Assembly (NCBI GenBank): GCA_021397845.1 | Contig: CM038047.1 | Coordinates: 38,977,210 to 39,041,209 of the forward strand | DNA length: 64,000 bases | Reading direction: 5' to 3' | Source of the DNA: Areca catechu | Taxonomy: Eukaryota; Streptophyta; Magnoliopsida; Arecales; Arecaceae | The notes under the pieces: model-generated | Databases searched by the model: none | Told to the model about the DNA's origin: nothing | What the model saw: only the letters and a program-made list of their open reading frames with translations | Translations under genes and position numbers: made by a program | Shown here: piece after piece, positions 30,621 to 45,105 of the stretch | Layout: each line of letters opens with the position of its first letter | Position numbering within the stretch: position 1 is the first letter of the stretch

Positions 30621-31221
30621 ATAATCAATAATTTATACCTTATCTTGTTAATACAGAAGATACTATATAACTTGTTCTATAATTTGTCATGTGTGATTTC
30701 ATATTTAATTCTAATTACCTTTTCTGGTCCATGATTGTATTCAATACCAAATTCTCCATTAACGATACAACCATTAATATAACATAATGATGTGATAACT
30801 TTTCTCATTTCTCACCACAAAAAAAATAAACGAATAGTTGTTGAAACATGTTATCTTTAATAAATTAAATATAATGTTAATTAAATTTATAAAGATATTA
30901 AACATACTAACATTCAAAATAGAAAATCGATATATCTACAAATATGTTTGTATATATAACTATTTATAACATAATAAGTATACAATGAGGAGCTAAAAGA
31001 CATGTAATATTGAAAAACTGTTATTTCATATTCTTGAATATATATGAAAATATGAGTTAAAAATTATATACGTAAAACATGCATCCTATCATCAACTAAT
31101 AGATAAGGGATCTATCCCATTCAAGAATTGTAATTAATTTTATAAATCAGTTAACAATAATCAAATGATATGCAATTAGGATCAAAAAAAATTTCAGCAA
31201 CATTTTTCCTTTGTTCTTTTG
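30621..31221. other. AT-rich spacer, upstream part of the MULE
   Basis: Very AT-rich sequence with no coding signal. By position it would be 5' untranslated or promoter DNA of the minus-strand MULE. Confidence 0.5.
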
Positions 31222-32001
31222 ACACAAATATTTATGTGCAAGGAGAATTAAAGAAAAATACTATTCAAAATTCCTTACGAACTCAATTATATATCATTTG
31301 ATTACTGTCAACTGATCTATAAAATTGATTACAATTCCCAAACTATCCAAATTGGATAATTAATTAACCAATGTACATAATTCTAGGTATCCATATAAAA
31401 TTATATAAATATACAAATAAATAAAATATGCATATCAATTAATTAACTGGTCTACAATTCTATTCAATACAAAAATTTTTAAATATAATTAATTAATTAA
31501 TCATTTTCATATATATTTATGTATAACAATTATACCAATAATAATATATCATAAACATTAAAAATTATAAACATGAATGTTGCATATCTATATTAAAATT
31601 ACATAAACATTAAAAATTCATTGCAATCACTACCTCTACCCCGGATCGAGAATTTTTTATCATGACATAAAAATAATTTATTACAACTTTCCTTATAATT
31701 TTTAATATATTTTTTTATAATACAATTCGTATTGTAGTTTTTTTTATAAGTGATAACCTTAGAATTTTTTTATTACTAATAATATTTAAATAATCATAAC
31801 TATTACTCTTCATAAATATTATCCAATATTTCTTACACATTATCATATATTTTTTAAATTTAATATTTTCCACTAATTTTTAATCGGTAATTAATTTTAA
31901 ATCTATAATTAATTAATCCTTAATTAATGTTCAATTTATAACTAATTTGGTAATCCTTAATTGATTAATATATATTCCTTCAAAATTCTAGTATATGTTT
32001 C
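31222..32001 (+). repeat. 0.78-kb direct repeat, left copy
   Basis: It begins ACACAAATATTTATGTGCAA and ends AGTATATGTTTC. Nearly the same sequence recurs at 33923-34704, with only scattered differences (for example GAACTC/GATCCT, TATAACA/TATTACA). The two copies bracket a GC-rich Gypsy-like segment. Confidence 0.9.
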
Positions 32002-33922
32002 TGATATGGCAAGATCGCTGACGTGGAGTGTATGATAACCCAGTTGACAGTCAGGCGGTGCCATGTGGCATTCTCCTCCGAGCTCTCCAGCCAGGTGGCT
32101 TGACCAGCGTCGCACCCACCTCAGTTCAAGCTCGGCACCTCCATCCCTTCGCCAGGTGTCGACCCAGGAAGGGCCCACCTCGGTCGAAGTGGGCCTGCCC
32201 CTACTTCTCCACCAGGTGGCGCCCCCAGATGGGTCCACCTCGGTCGGAATCGAGCCGGGCACCTCTACTCCTTCGCCAGATGGCGCCCCTTGACGGGTCC
32301 ACCTCGGTCGAAGTCGAGCTTGCCTCTGTCCCTTCGCCAAGTGTCGATCCAGGAGGGGTCCACCTTGATCGAAGTGGGCCCGCCCCTGCTCCTCCGCCAG
32401 GTGGCACCCTTAGATGGGTCCACCTCGGTCGAAGTCGAGCCGGGCACCTTTGCTCCTTCGCCAGGTGTCGACCTAGGAGGGGTCCACCTCGACCAAAGTG
32501 GGCCTGCCCCTTCTCCTCCATCAGGTGGCCCCCCAAATGGGTCCACCTCAACCGGAGTCGAGCCGGGCACCTCTGCTCCTTTGCCAGGTGGCGCCCCCAA
32601 ATGGGTCCACCTCGGCAGAAGTCGAGCCGGGCCTCCCTGCTCCTTTGCAAGGTGGCGCCCCTTGATGGGTCCACCATAGTCGAAGTTGAGCCGGGCCTCC
32701 CTGCTCCTTTGCTAGGTGGCACCCCTTGACGGGTCCACCTCGATCGAAGTCGAGCTTGTCTCTTCCCCTTCGCCAGGTATCGATCCAGGAGGGGTCCACC
32801 TTAGTCGAAGTGGGCCTGCCCCTGCTCCTTCGCCAGGTAGCACCCCTAGATGGATCTATCTCGGTCGAAGTCGAGCCGGGCCTCCCTGCTCCTTCGCCAG
32901 GTGGCGCCCCTTGATGGATCCACCTCGATCGAAGTTGAGCTTGCCTTTGCCCCTTCACCAGGTGTCGACCCAGGAGGGGTCCACCTCGGTCAAAGTGGGC
33001 CTGCCTCTGCTCCTCCGCCAGGTGGTGCCCCTAGATGGGTCAACCTCAGCCGGAGTCGAGCCTGGCACTCCCTCTCTTTCTGCCAGGTGGCGCCCCCAGA
33101 CGGGTCCACCTCAGTCAAAGTCAGCCTTCTCTGCAGAGCATAGAAGGATCAAGGGCGCAAGCCCCGAGGAGGCTGCTAAGGACGGCGCGCACAGGCGGCG
33201 CATCCAGTACGACATCTCCAGGCCTGTAACGATGCGTGGAACCTCGTTTTCACCAGTTTAGAAGGGGCACCCTGCTCGAAGTACCGAATCCAGTGCCCGG
33301 TAACCTAGTACTCCACAAAGGGAGAGCCATGGTCAACACCTCAAGCCCGAGGGCGCCTTTGCGAGGATCGGGGGCCAAGTTTTCCCTTTCGTGACTGCAC
33401 GGCAGACGAGACCGGCTCACCACTTAACTCCCGACCATAAGGGGAGATGACCTGGGAGAACGGTCGCTGAGCATCGCAGACCTCCAGAGCCTCCCCGGGA
33501 GGGGGAATCAAGGCACCAAGGTATATAACGGCCAGCGACCTCAAAAGAGACACCACGGGCAAGAAGGAAGGTAAGCAATCAAGAGGGCAAGCACACACAC
33601 GGGAAGAAGAGGCGATTCTGAGACAGGAGCTCCAAAGGAACTCGCAGGAGCGAGCTCGGCGAGCTCAGTTGCAGGAACCAGAGCGCCCATCCCTCTCGTT
33701 CTTACTTATCTTTTCATCAAAGGTTCCTCTAAGCATGGAGACCTGGCGGGAATCCGTCTTGATGGATCTGTTCTACTTTACCGCTCTTTAACTTGACCGT
33801 CGGAGTGCCCCCGTCGGGATCCCCAGCCTAGGTCTCTAACCTTATTTTGCAAATCTAGGAACGTAAGGATTCCGAAGCAAAGGGGACCGCGGTCCGGCGC
33901 CAACTCACAACTGCAGGCCACT
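32002..33922 (+). mobile_element. GC-rich Gypsy fragment: tandem array plus LTR-like end
   Basis: A 1.9-kb GC-rich island in very AT-rich DNA. It starts TGATATGGCAAGATCG, holds a long tandem array (32090-33130), then LTR-like sequence including GTATATAACGGCC (about 33520, TATA-like) and the closing block TTTAACTTGACCGTCGGAGTGCCCC...CTAACCTTATTTTGCAAATC at 33785-33855. This is the order array then 3' LTR seen in the Tat elements of this window. No coding domain is present. Many long ORFs on both strands are produced by the array. Confidence 0.6.
32090..33130 (+). repeat. 62-64-bp tandem array, about 16 copies
   Basis: Units of 62-64 bp built on CGCCAGGTGGCGCCCC(C/T) and GGGTCCACCTCGGTCGAAGT followed by CGAGCCGGGC and CTCC(T/C)TCGCC. 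Alternate units carry CAGGTGTCGACCCAGGAGGGG, giving a higher-order pattern of two or more types. No significant similarity by eye to the 45-bp array at 55446-56075, apart from general GC richness. Confidence 0.9.
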
Positions 33923-34704
33923 ACACAAATATTTATGTGCAAGGAGAATTAAAGAAAAATGTTATTCAAAATTCCTTACGATCCTAATTGTATATCATTT
34001 GATTACTGTCAACTGATCTATAAAATTGATTAAAATTTTCAAACTATCCAAATTGGACAATTAATTAACCAATGTACATAATTCTAGGTATCCATATAAA
34101 ATTATATAAATATACGGATACATAAAATATGCATATCAATCAATTGACGGGTCTACAATTCTATTCAATGCAAAAAATTTTAAATATAATTAATTAATTA
34201 ATCATTTTCATATATATTTACGTATTACAATTACACCAATAATAATATATCATAAATATTAAAAATTACAACCATGAATGTTGCATATCTACATTAAAAT
34301 TACATAAACATTAAAAATTCATCACAATCACTGCCTCTACCCCCAGATCGAGAATTTTTTATCATGACATAAAAATAATTTATTACAACTTTCCTTATAA
34401 TTTTTAATATATTTTTTTTATAATACAATTCGTATTGTAGTTTTTTTCATAAGTGATAACCTTAGAATTTTTTTATTACTAATAATATTTAAATAATCAC
34501 AACTATTACTCTTCATAAATATTATCCAATATTTCTTACACATTACCATATATTTTTTAAATTTAATATTTTACACTGATTTTTAATTGATAATTAATTT
34601 TAAATCTATAATTAATTAATTTTTAATTAATGTTCAATTTATAACTAATTTGGTAATCCTTAATTGATTAATATATATTCCTTCAAATTTCTAGTACATG
34701 TTTC
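33923..34704 (+). repeat. 0.78-kb direct repeat, right copy
   Basis: Second copy of 31222-32001, in the same orientation. It begins ACACAAATATTTATGTGCAA and ends AGTACATGTTTC, after which the sequences diverge. It differs from the left copy by a few per cent by eye. Confidence 0.9.
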
Positions 34705-36099
34705 AAATATATATATATATTTTTTATTCCTTCTATACTAATTTTTTTTAAAATAATATCATCTATATTTTTTTATAATTTACAAACCAATATTTTCTCA
34801 ACAATATAGCCAAAAGTTTTATTTATTATAAAAAAGATTTTTACAGCTTCTCTTATGTTTTTTAATATAATTATTTTTAATTTAACTATGGCTTATAATA
34901 TGATTATTATAAAAAGATTTTTATTTCTAAGTGATTTTGTTAGAATTTTCTCATTACTAATAATATTTAAATAATTACAACTATTACTCTTCATAAATAT
35001 TATCCGATACAATTTTTAAATTTAATATTTACTACTCATTTTTTGACTACAATTAATTTTTAATCTAAATATATAATATATTATTACTATTTAATTTATA
35101 AATAATTTGTTAATCTATCATTAATTATAATAAGTTTTTAAAATTTTATATTATATTTTTTGAAAAAAAATATACTTTTTATTACTTTAATATTAATAAT
35201 TTTTTAAAAGAATATCACCTATATTTTTAAAAAATACATTAACTTATATTTCTTAACAATCCACCCTAAATTTTTATTTATTACAAAAATGATATTTCTA
35301 TTATTATTTTCATTTAAATAATTACAACAACTAATTTTTATTAACATTATCATATATTTTTTACAAATTATAATATAATTTTTAAATATAATATTTATTG
35401 TTGATTTTCAATTTATAATTAATTTATGAGCTTACTATAATTTTTCAAATATATGAATCTAAGACTCTTTTAATTATTTTTTTCTAAAAACACTGTATTA
35501 CCATTTTTATTTAAACTTATTTATATCAATAAACACCTATAAAATATTTTTAATATTAAAAAATTATATAAATTAGATCCAATACATCCCAAATCTATCA
35601 AGATCATTGTCTAATATTACAAAAATACTAACAATTTTTTTGTCAACTATTTACATAAATATATTTCTAAAAAAATAAAAAATTAAACATTCATGGGTTC
35701 CCACATGTTCATTTACAAAAATTACCATATCACTCCAAAAAAAAAAAAGCATAACTATTAATAAAAAAATACCTTTAATAATAAAATTTAAAAGGTAGCA
35801 ACAACATACCTTCGAGAAGGAACAACAAGATCACTAACCATGATTAATAATTTCTAAAAAAAACTTATATCATTCCAAAAAAAAATTAAAATAAAAAACT
35901 ATACATATTATTTCAAATAAAAAATACCTATAAAATAGATGGCAGCGATTATACCAGGGGGAAAGTGAAATATGGGGACCACAGATCGGAGAGAAGGGAA
36001 CCGGGGGACCAATAACTCTTTTTTCGCGGGGGAAGATCAACAATATTTTTTATTTTTTTTTGCTAAAGTAATGTTCGACCTGGTTAAAAACACTAAGAA
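34705..36099. other. Very AT-rich spacer
   Basis: No gene seen. It contains (AT)n at 34706-34721 and many T and A runs. Partial self-similarity exists: TTTTTATTACTAATAATATTTAAATAAT recurs in variants around 34473, 34952 and 35300, suggesting an older internal duplication. Confidence 0.5.
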
Positions 36100-36262
36100 G
36101 ACTCCAAGTGGCAGCACACGACGATATAGGAACAACAGGCGGCAACCTTAACATGTGGCAAGAGGACATTAATTTGATAAAATTATTTGAAAAGACACTA
36201 GTTTGGTAATTTTATTTTTAAAAAACATTATTTAAAAAAATCCCTCTCCCCTTTTTTTTTTT
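36100..36262 (-). other. DNA-transposon-terminus-like segment
   Basis: On the minus strand it starts GGGATTTTTTTAAATAATG, continues ATTACCAAACTAGTGTC and AAATAATTTTATCAAATTAATG, then TTGCCACATG. This combination recurs at 11050-11106 and 23641-23720. It could be the 5' end of the minus-strand MULE whose transposase lies at 28500-29920, but 6 kb intervene and no matching inverted end was found at 26 kb. Confidence 0.35.
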
Positions 36263-36734
36263 TTTTTTTTTTTTGTCCTCCTTTCATTTTTATTCTTTTC
36301 TTTGCTTATTTTCTTCTCCCTATCTCTTTTTTTTTCCTCATGTTGATGGGATTCAAAATTTGATCTATTCTAATTTTATTTTTCTTACAAGAATGAGATA
36401 GAATGAATGATTGGGACATCTTGTGATTTATGAACCTTCTTCTAATTGTGTTTATGAGACATATGTAGATGAATTTCTTCTGAAGTAAAAAAAAACTAAA
36501 ACTGCACAAAACTCTCATAAAGATTTTTGTATTAAGAACCAAAAATCATTTATGAGTTGTATTCGGAATACAGAAAGAGATTCTTTTTACGTCAACAAGA
36601 AAAATTTAAGTTCATAACATTATTGATCTTGTTGCGGTCTAAAATGAAAATGCTAGAAATTTTTCGTAAATCCATTTCAAACTATAATTTAATTTATTTT
36701 GTGATTTGATATTGAACCGAAAAAAGTTCATGAT

Positions 36735-36830
36735 CATCTATCATTAGGTTAAGACTAATCTAAATCAATCTATTCCATTGGTCATCAATCATTAGGTTAA
36801 GACTAAACTAAAACAATCCATTCCATTCTA
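36735..36830 (+). repeat. 48-bp direct duplication
   Basis: Two adjacent copies of ATCATTAGGTTAAGACTAA followed by (A)CTAAA and CAATC(T/C)ATTCCATT. No function is evident. Confidence 0.8.
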
Positions 36831-36864
36831 GAATTATATATACGTGTGTGTGTGGTTTCTTTTG

Positions 36865-37208
36865 AATGAATTTGGGATTAAATCCAGGCAAATCAAAATT
36901 TATAATTAAGATCCTATATTAAAAATTCAAATTATTGAATATAATTTACTATATCAAAATCATTTATATATAAAAAAATTATATGATTTAGGAATTTCTA
37001 GTTTATGCATCAAGTGATCAAAAAATATATTTGATTTAATTTTATTTAGGCTATTCAATTTTTGACTATTTGTTGCATAATTCTAAATCATATAATTTTT
37101 TATGTATAAGTAGTTTTAATATAGTAAATCATATTCAATGGCTTGAATCATCGATGTAAAATCTTCATTATAGAGTTTTAACTTGACCGGATTCGAAAGG
37201 AGCCAAGT
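36865..37208. mobile_element. Foldback MITE candidate, about 345 bp
   Basis: The left arm (about 36865-36997) and right arm (about 37079-37208) are inverted complements over about 130 bp. The best block is TTGAATATAATTTACTATAT / ATATAGTAAATCATATTCAA with AAATTATATGATTTAG / CTAAATCATATAATTT. The outer part also pairs (GGATTAAATCCAGGCAAATC with the complement of AAGTTAACT-GGATTCGAAAGG-type sequence), with mismatches. The loop is about 80 bp. There is no coding potential. Target duplication not resolved. Confidence 0.55.
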
Positions 37209-37215
37209 CTACCAC

Positions 37216-39819
<2,604 letters not shown>

Positions 39820-41458
39820 CTACACCTTCAAAGCTACCTGGTCTTGCCATCTAATTTTCCTCTTTCCACTGCGGTTCACTCCATTCCCAACATCTCGACA
39901 GATCAATAGCTTCAGATCATTTGCAACAGGGTCACCCTCCGTTGAACACTTGTTCAACTTATCAACCTTCATGGGCTCCCATTCCCCTTGAAACTCCTCC
40001 GATTCCTCACCATTCTGCAACTTAACAAAAACAAATTATGACAATATAATACATAAAGTATAACACATATGCATATCAATTCGAGTGGTTACCGGTAAGG
40101 AGGCCTGGTTCAAGTCTAAAGTGCTTGGGACTGCAGCTTCCCTTACTATGAAACTACTATCTTTTTGATGGAGTTCATTTTGAGTCACTGGACTTTGTGT
40201 TTCACCATGGCCAAGAACTGAGGATGCGATTTTGCAAGACCGCTTTTTCAGTCTACATGTGGTTTTCAGCAATGGATTCTCCATGAAGCACTTGTACCTC
40301 TTCTGCAAGAATCTACACCATCCAAGACAACCACCAACAAGTCACTTGTTGTAAATTGGGACCTTCCAAAGCAATTCATTGCAGCAATAGAAATAAGACA
40401 TCCAAAACCATTAATCATAGTAATTCTTTGAACTTTAATCTTTTAAAACCTTCAACAAATTGTCAATAGGAAAGAAGGAAAAAAAAGATTAGTAAAAGGA
40501 ATATAAGAAAGTGGCAGTACTTGACTTCAGCAAGGAGCTTAAGCTTCTTTTGATTGACCTTTTGCAATTGCTTCCTCTTTGCTTTAGTTTCCTGTAAAAA
40601 GAAAGTACAGTTGAGAAGTAAGAATCTAAATCAAAACCTAAAACCCTCCAATCGAGAAGCCAAAACCCTTAAAAGGAGTGTCTGATTCTTTTTTAACAGA
40701 AAAATTACACGACATTTTTTTAGGATGGGAAACATAAAGGGCCTTAATAAAAACAAAAGAAACTAACCACAAATCCAACTCAGAAAAGATCTCGAAAGAA
40801 AATAAGAAAAAGGAAGAGAAACCCTCGCATGAAGCGTCGATAAACCCTAGATCCATCAACGAAAATCCCTATGTTCATGGAAATCAATAAAGGGATGGGG
40901 GCAAGGATAACAGGGAAGATAAACTCTAGATCCCAGAAATCCAAGGGAAAAAAAAAAAAAAAAACCCACCAGAAATCGATCCCAATTTCATTCCCAAATA
41001 CAAAATCGAAAACTCCACATGTCTAAAGTCAAATAATCATATAAACACTGCAAATAACCACAACAGCAGAAAGCCTATATCCCTAGAACAATGAAAATAA
41101 CATAAACATATGACCTAGAAAACGTATTAATCATACCACAGTCCAGGATAAAAAAAAATTTTTTAAAAAAAAAGAAACCCTAAAAATCCCTGAAATCAAA
41201 TACTTCGAGAATAAAATTCCTTGAACGCTCGATTCCAACACTAATCCAAAACCGTAAATCAACCCCGATCAGATAGATATAGCATCCAAATACAGAACGC
41301 AGACACGATGAAAAGCCCCGATCTCTCACCTGTAGCAAGTCCTCATAGTCCTGCAAGAGGCTCTCGTGCCTGAACCGCGCCTTCGCCTCCTCCCCGAGCC
41401 AAAAACAGGACGATGGAGAAGCCTCCACGGCCGCCTTCCTCCCCTTCTTCATCACCAT
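39820..41458 (-). CDS. Conserved plant protein of unknown function (204 aa, 4 exons)
   Basis: Four minus-strand exons join cleanly: 41458-41330, 40591-40521, 40312-40093 and 40014-39820, all with GT-AG introns. Frames run continuously to a 204-residue protein. The start is the first ATG after an in-frame TGA four codons upstream. Residues 18-75 include FWLGEEAKARFRHESLLQDY then a Lys-rich helix (KRKQLQKVNQKKLKLLAEVK, a likely coiled coil) and FLQKRYKCF. The middle has an LDLNQASLP motif resembling an EAR-type LxLNxAxLP. The C-terminal part reads VANDLKLLICRDVGNG and GKRKIRWQDQVALKV. I recognise this as a conserved uncharacterised angiosperm family but cannot name it. The basic KRKIRWQDQVALKV end and coiled coil suggest a nuclear protein; the EAR-like motif hints at repression. 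Both are inference. Confidence 0.8.
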
Positions 41459-41672
41459 CACCCACCCTCACAGAGACAAAAAGCGTCGCAGAAGTAGGAG
41501 GAGGAGGAGGAGAGAGGGCAAAGAAAAAGATAACCCTAGGAGGAAGGGAGAAGGCAAAAAGAAACCAACTAGCAACGAAACAAAGAAAAGAGAGGCGACG
41601 AGATAGAGGAAGAGAGAGTCCCTGCCCTGTTTTCTTTGTCTGATCGTGACCAAAAGGGGCAGCAAAGGCCCC

Positions 41673-41680
41673 ATATAAAA
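41673..41680 (-). promoter_or_regulatory. Possible TATA box of the minus-strand gene
   Basis: TTTTATAT on the minus strand, about 215 bp upstream of the ATG at 41458. The intervening DNA is rich in C and T on the transcribed sense, a common 5' UTR feature in plants. Confidence 0.45.
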
Positions 41681-43189
41681 CGGGAACAGGAGCTGGGCTA
41701 GGACTAGGAGTCTTCTTCACTGATACAAGGAAGCTGGAGAGTTGCGCGGCGTGGAGAGGGGCATTTTGGGAAGACGGGGGGCAGTAGTTTTGTTTTGGAT
41801 GGGAGAAAGGGAGGGGGATTTGGTTGGCCTTGAGACACATATCTGCAAGACACCCTAACGTTTCCTTCTCCTTTTGGTTTTGATTTTGGTTTTGGTTTCC
41901 TTCCATCACATAACTCCTGGTCCAGCTGGGCCATCAAGGTAGAAAGATAGGGGGGATAGCGAGGAGAGATGAACTCCGTGGAGGGTGGGGATTCTTTTAA
42001 TTTTCTTCTATCCGTTCCTTCTCCCCCCGGGTATCAGAGAGAGAAAGATTTGATCGATAGAAGGGGAGATGGATGGCTGCCGTGCTGTGATCGTTGCAGC
42101 TGGTGCTGGAATACCACCCCATGGTGGAGATGGTGGATGGGATGAGGCTTTTTATTAATTAAAATGGACTGAATTCCCCATAATGCCCCTACCGTCCTTC
42201 ACGGGAGAAGTCCTTTTCCGTATAATTTTCTTCTCCCCTTCCTCTTTCTACCCTTGCTGACATTTCCTTCGCATTAAATCTTGTCCGTTTTACAGCATCA
42301 AACCATGGATCAAGCGATGCTAATATTTGCTGGTATAATATATGTTAACAATTAAAATTAAACAATATTTTCAAATATCAAAAAAAATCAAATGGTATCC
42401 CCATTAAGGCATTAAGCATCCGTATTATATAACTACGATAAAATTTATGAAAAAAAATAAAAATATTTTAAATATTTTAAAATTTGTGCAAAATATGATG
42501 TGACCCAAACACTTACCACCAACATCCTGACAAACGGTAAGTTTGGCCGCACTAATTTGTGGCCAGAATCATGTCCTCACGAGTGAGGGTGTCATTTTAG
42601 AGGGGACCATTTCAGAGGGAGGAGACAAGGAGGAGGTGGTGGCTGAGGCCAGGACATGGTGAGCGTCGCCTTCAAGAACGAGTTGTTCCCTTTGCCATTC
42701 CCATAATAATGCCAGGGGCGTTTTGGGAACAAAAACCCAAAGATGTGGTCGTTGGTGGAGGGGAGGGGAATATGTCCACCTCGGGTCTCGGTGGCAGGAG
42801 AAAGGAAAAGGACCCGCCCGTAGGTAGGCCAGGGAGCTCTGGCCTTCGGGGACCGCGCTTTTAGGTGAGAGGGTAAGCGGCCGTGGGTCTTCGACTTATC
42901 AGCGGGATGGCTACCGTTTCCCCAGCCGTTTCGTTCAGGTGCTGTTATTTATTTTTATGAAAAAAAAATAAAAAAAAGTTTCGCTCCGATGATAGTTAGG
43001 ATGCCGTGTCCTGGACTCAATGCAACGAACGAGCCTCTCTTCGGTTCTCCATCCAGCACCTGCTGTTTTCAAGAAGACGGAAACAATAACGAATGATGGA
43101 AAGCTCGGGAAGGATGGTAGTGGAACCTTCGACTCATGGAGGATGAGCGAAGTTGGTCGTGGGTAGTGCAAGGTTCTCTCGCGATACGT
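41681..43189. other. Promoter region and spacer
   Basis: The upstream region of the minus-strand gene, then anonymous DNA. Long minus-strand frames at 41343-41909 and 41468-41674 overlap the first exon or the 5' flank and are Pro/Ser low-complexity shadows. No other gene is seen. Confidence 0.5.
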
Positions 43190-43339
43190 TATAAACTTCT
43201 TATCGTATCTCGGAAAAGAAGATCGAGCAGCTGTAAAACTTCTTCATGAGAATATTGGAGCTTTCGCATTCAAAGTTGGAGGAGGCCCGTCCACAATGAG
43301 AATATAAGGCGGTCTTTATGAAGAGTCTGGATCGTCGGG

Positions 43340-45070
43340 CGCCGGCCAATTGGAGCTAGGAAGTTCAAATTCAAGCTAAAACTCGATGACGATCCGAAGA
43401 TATTTGCTATGGCTGAAGATCATTTGATTGTTCGGTTTAAAAATGAAGGAGATTGTACTCTGGCTCGGGCAGGAGGCCCCTGGTTCGTCACCGAGCAATT
43501 ACTGGTGGTGGAGCCGTGGCAACTAGATTTTGTTTTGAGTCACCGTTCAATCCAAAAAACTATTGTTTGGTTGAGAATGCCGAAGCTATCGATGGAGTTC
43601 TGGTCAACAAATGCTTTGATGACTATAGCTGCAGAGGCCAGAAAACCTTTGGCCATTGACGGCTTCACCAAGAACCTGAAGAAGATCGGGTATGCAAGGA
43701 TGTGAAGGTTGAGCTAGAGTCAAGCAACCCTTTGATGTCAAGCATTCTTTTAAGGGAGAGGAATGAGCTTTTCTGGCAGCAGTTCCAGTACGAGAATCTA
43801 CCGGCGGTGTGCTTCCGTTGCGGTAGGATGGACCACGGGGAGGAAGCTTGTGGATTCGTCAACGGTTCATCCCATCCGGAGAAAGGTAGCGGCCGGGTTC
43901 TGCCGGATAACATGGTGACTGATGAGAGGGAGGGCTCCATGGACCGTCCGTGCCCTCTGGTATAAGAGTCTGGCAGGTCGGATGGGGGAGGCCGGTCCAA
44001 ACTTGGTTCTTAGCTGGTGACCTCTCGAGTCCAGCAACCTCATGCTCCCTGGGCTCCGGTGCGAGGCAGAAGAGATCATGACAAGCCCAAAGAAGGGTGC
44101 CCTGACTCTTCTGACCCGTGCTCCTCTTCCCCTCCTTTGTGTTCCCCAAGTAACGTATCTTCTTCCCCGAACTCATCGATTCACTAGGTTCCGGTGGAGG
44201 CAAACCATCGAAGGAGGACTCGGTGACCAGGAAGGGTTTCTCTGCTCTCGGCTTACTTGGAGACAAGGTGGAGGTTGTTGGTGACGAAGAAACAGGGCCG
44301 CGGGACATGCTGATGCCCAATCCTTCTTCGAGGTCTCTAAAGAGGGCGAGAAGCCCACCGAAGCTGGATGTTCCTAAGCTGACATCTCCGGTGTAATGTA
44401 AGCAGCAGGTGGTCTCTCCGGCCACTAGCTTAGCTACTCCGGTTGACGATCAGGTCAGCTTCCCTTCTCTAAGCTTGGGTGGGGATCAGGATGAGGGTGG
44501 CCTTTTGAGGCCACAGTACACTCTTTTTTCTGCTTCTCCTTCTTTGGCATTGGCTTCCTTTGTTGCTTGTGGTGCCGTGGAGGGGGGAATTGATCATGTT
44601 TTGGGACTTCTGGTCACTGAGGGGAGGTTACGAGCGAAGGAAGGCCTCTGCAGTTACCTCATGTTTATGGTGTGGACCGTAGGCTCAGTCCTCTTATTAA
44701 TGGTGTGCTTGTGGCTCGGGAGCAGAAGGCGGAGGGAGCGATCAACACCCAAGATACTTCCTCCATTGCTATCTCTAGTAAGAAGGGCAGTCCCTTGAGT
44801 GTGCAGTCTGTTGCTATGGGGAAGGAGCTTGGTGTATCGGTGATCCACTCTACTGTTCAGGAGGAACTAGAGTCTTATGGTGGGTCTTCTAGAATGCTGC
44901 AGGGAAGGGGACAGTCATCCAGGGGGGACAAAGGGATTCCAAAACTAGGAGACTCTACTGGGCCTGCCATTGAAGATAAATCTAGCTATGAAGTAATCGC
45001 GAAGCAATTGAAGAATGCTTTGTTTATAGGAGGGTCAGGGAGTTCCAAGCCCTTGGGGAAGGAAGACTAG
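43340..45070 (+). pseudogene. LINE ORF1: DUF4283 and CCHC zinc knuckle
   Basis: ORF1 is the RNA-binding, gag-like protein of plant LINEs. The DUF4283 domain reads IVRFKNEGDCTLARAGGPWF, then VWLRMPKLSMEFW and YARM (43409-43705). After a stop-containing junction, CFRCGRMDHGEEAC (about 43812-43853) is a CX2CX4HX4C knuckle (zf-CCHC_4). The rest, to about 45070, is Ser/Gly-rich and broken into several frames. Upstream sequence (about 43250-43400) is the beginning of the domain in a broken frame. Confidence 0.8.
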
Positions 45071-45105
45071 CTTGGATTATCTTTCTTTATCTCTTTCTTG
45101 TTTCT

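Noticed and set aside
32028..33261. Several overlapping long ORFs on both strands (Pro/Ser/Gly-rich)
   Set aside because: They follow the 62-64-bp tandem array in all frames. The composition is that of the repeat and no domain is present.
41343..41909. 188-codon minus-strand ORF upstream of the conserved gene
   Set aside because: It overlaps the first exon in another frame and the promoter region. Its low-complexity Pro/Ser/Gln composition fits a shadow and 5' UTR.
43859..44425. 188-codon minus-strand ORF within the LINE
   Set aside because: It is antisense to the LINE ORF1 region, without domains, and ends amid LINE stops.
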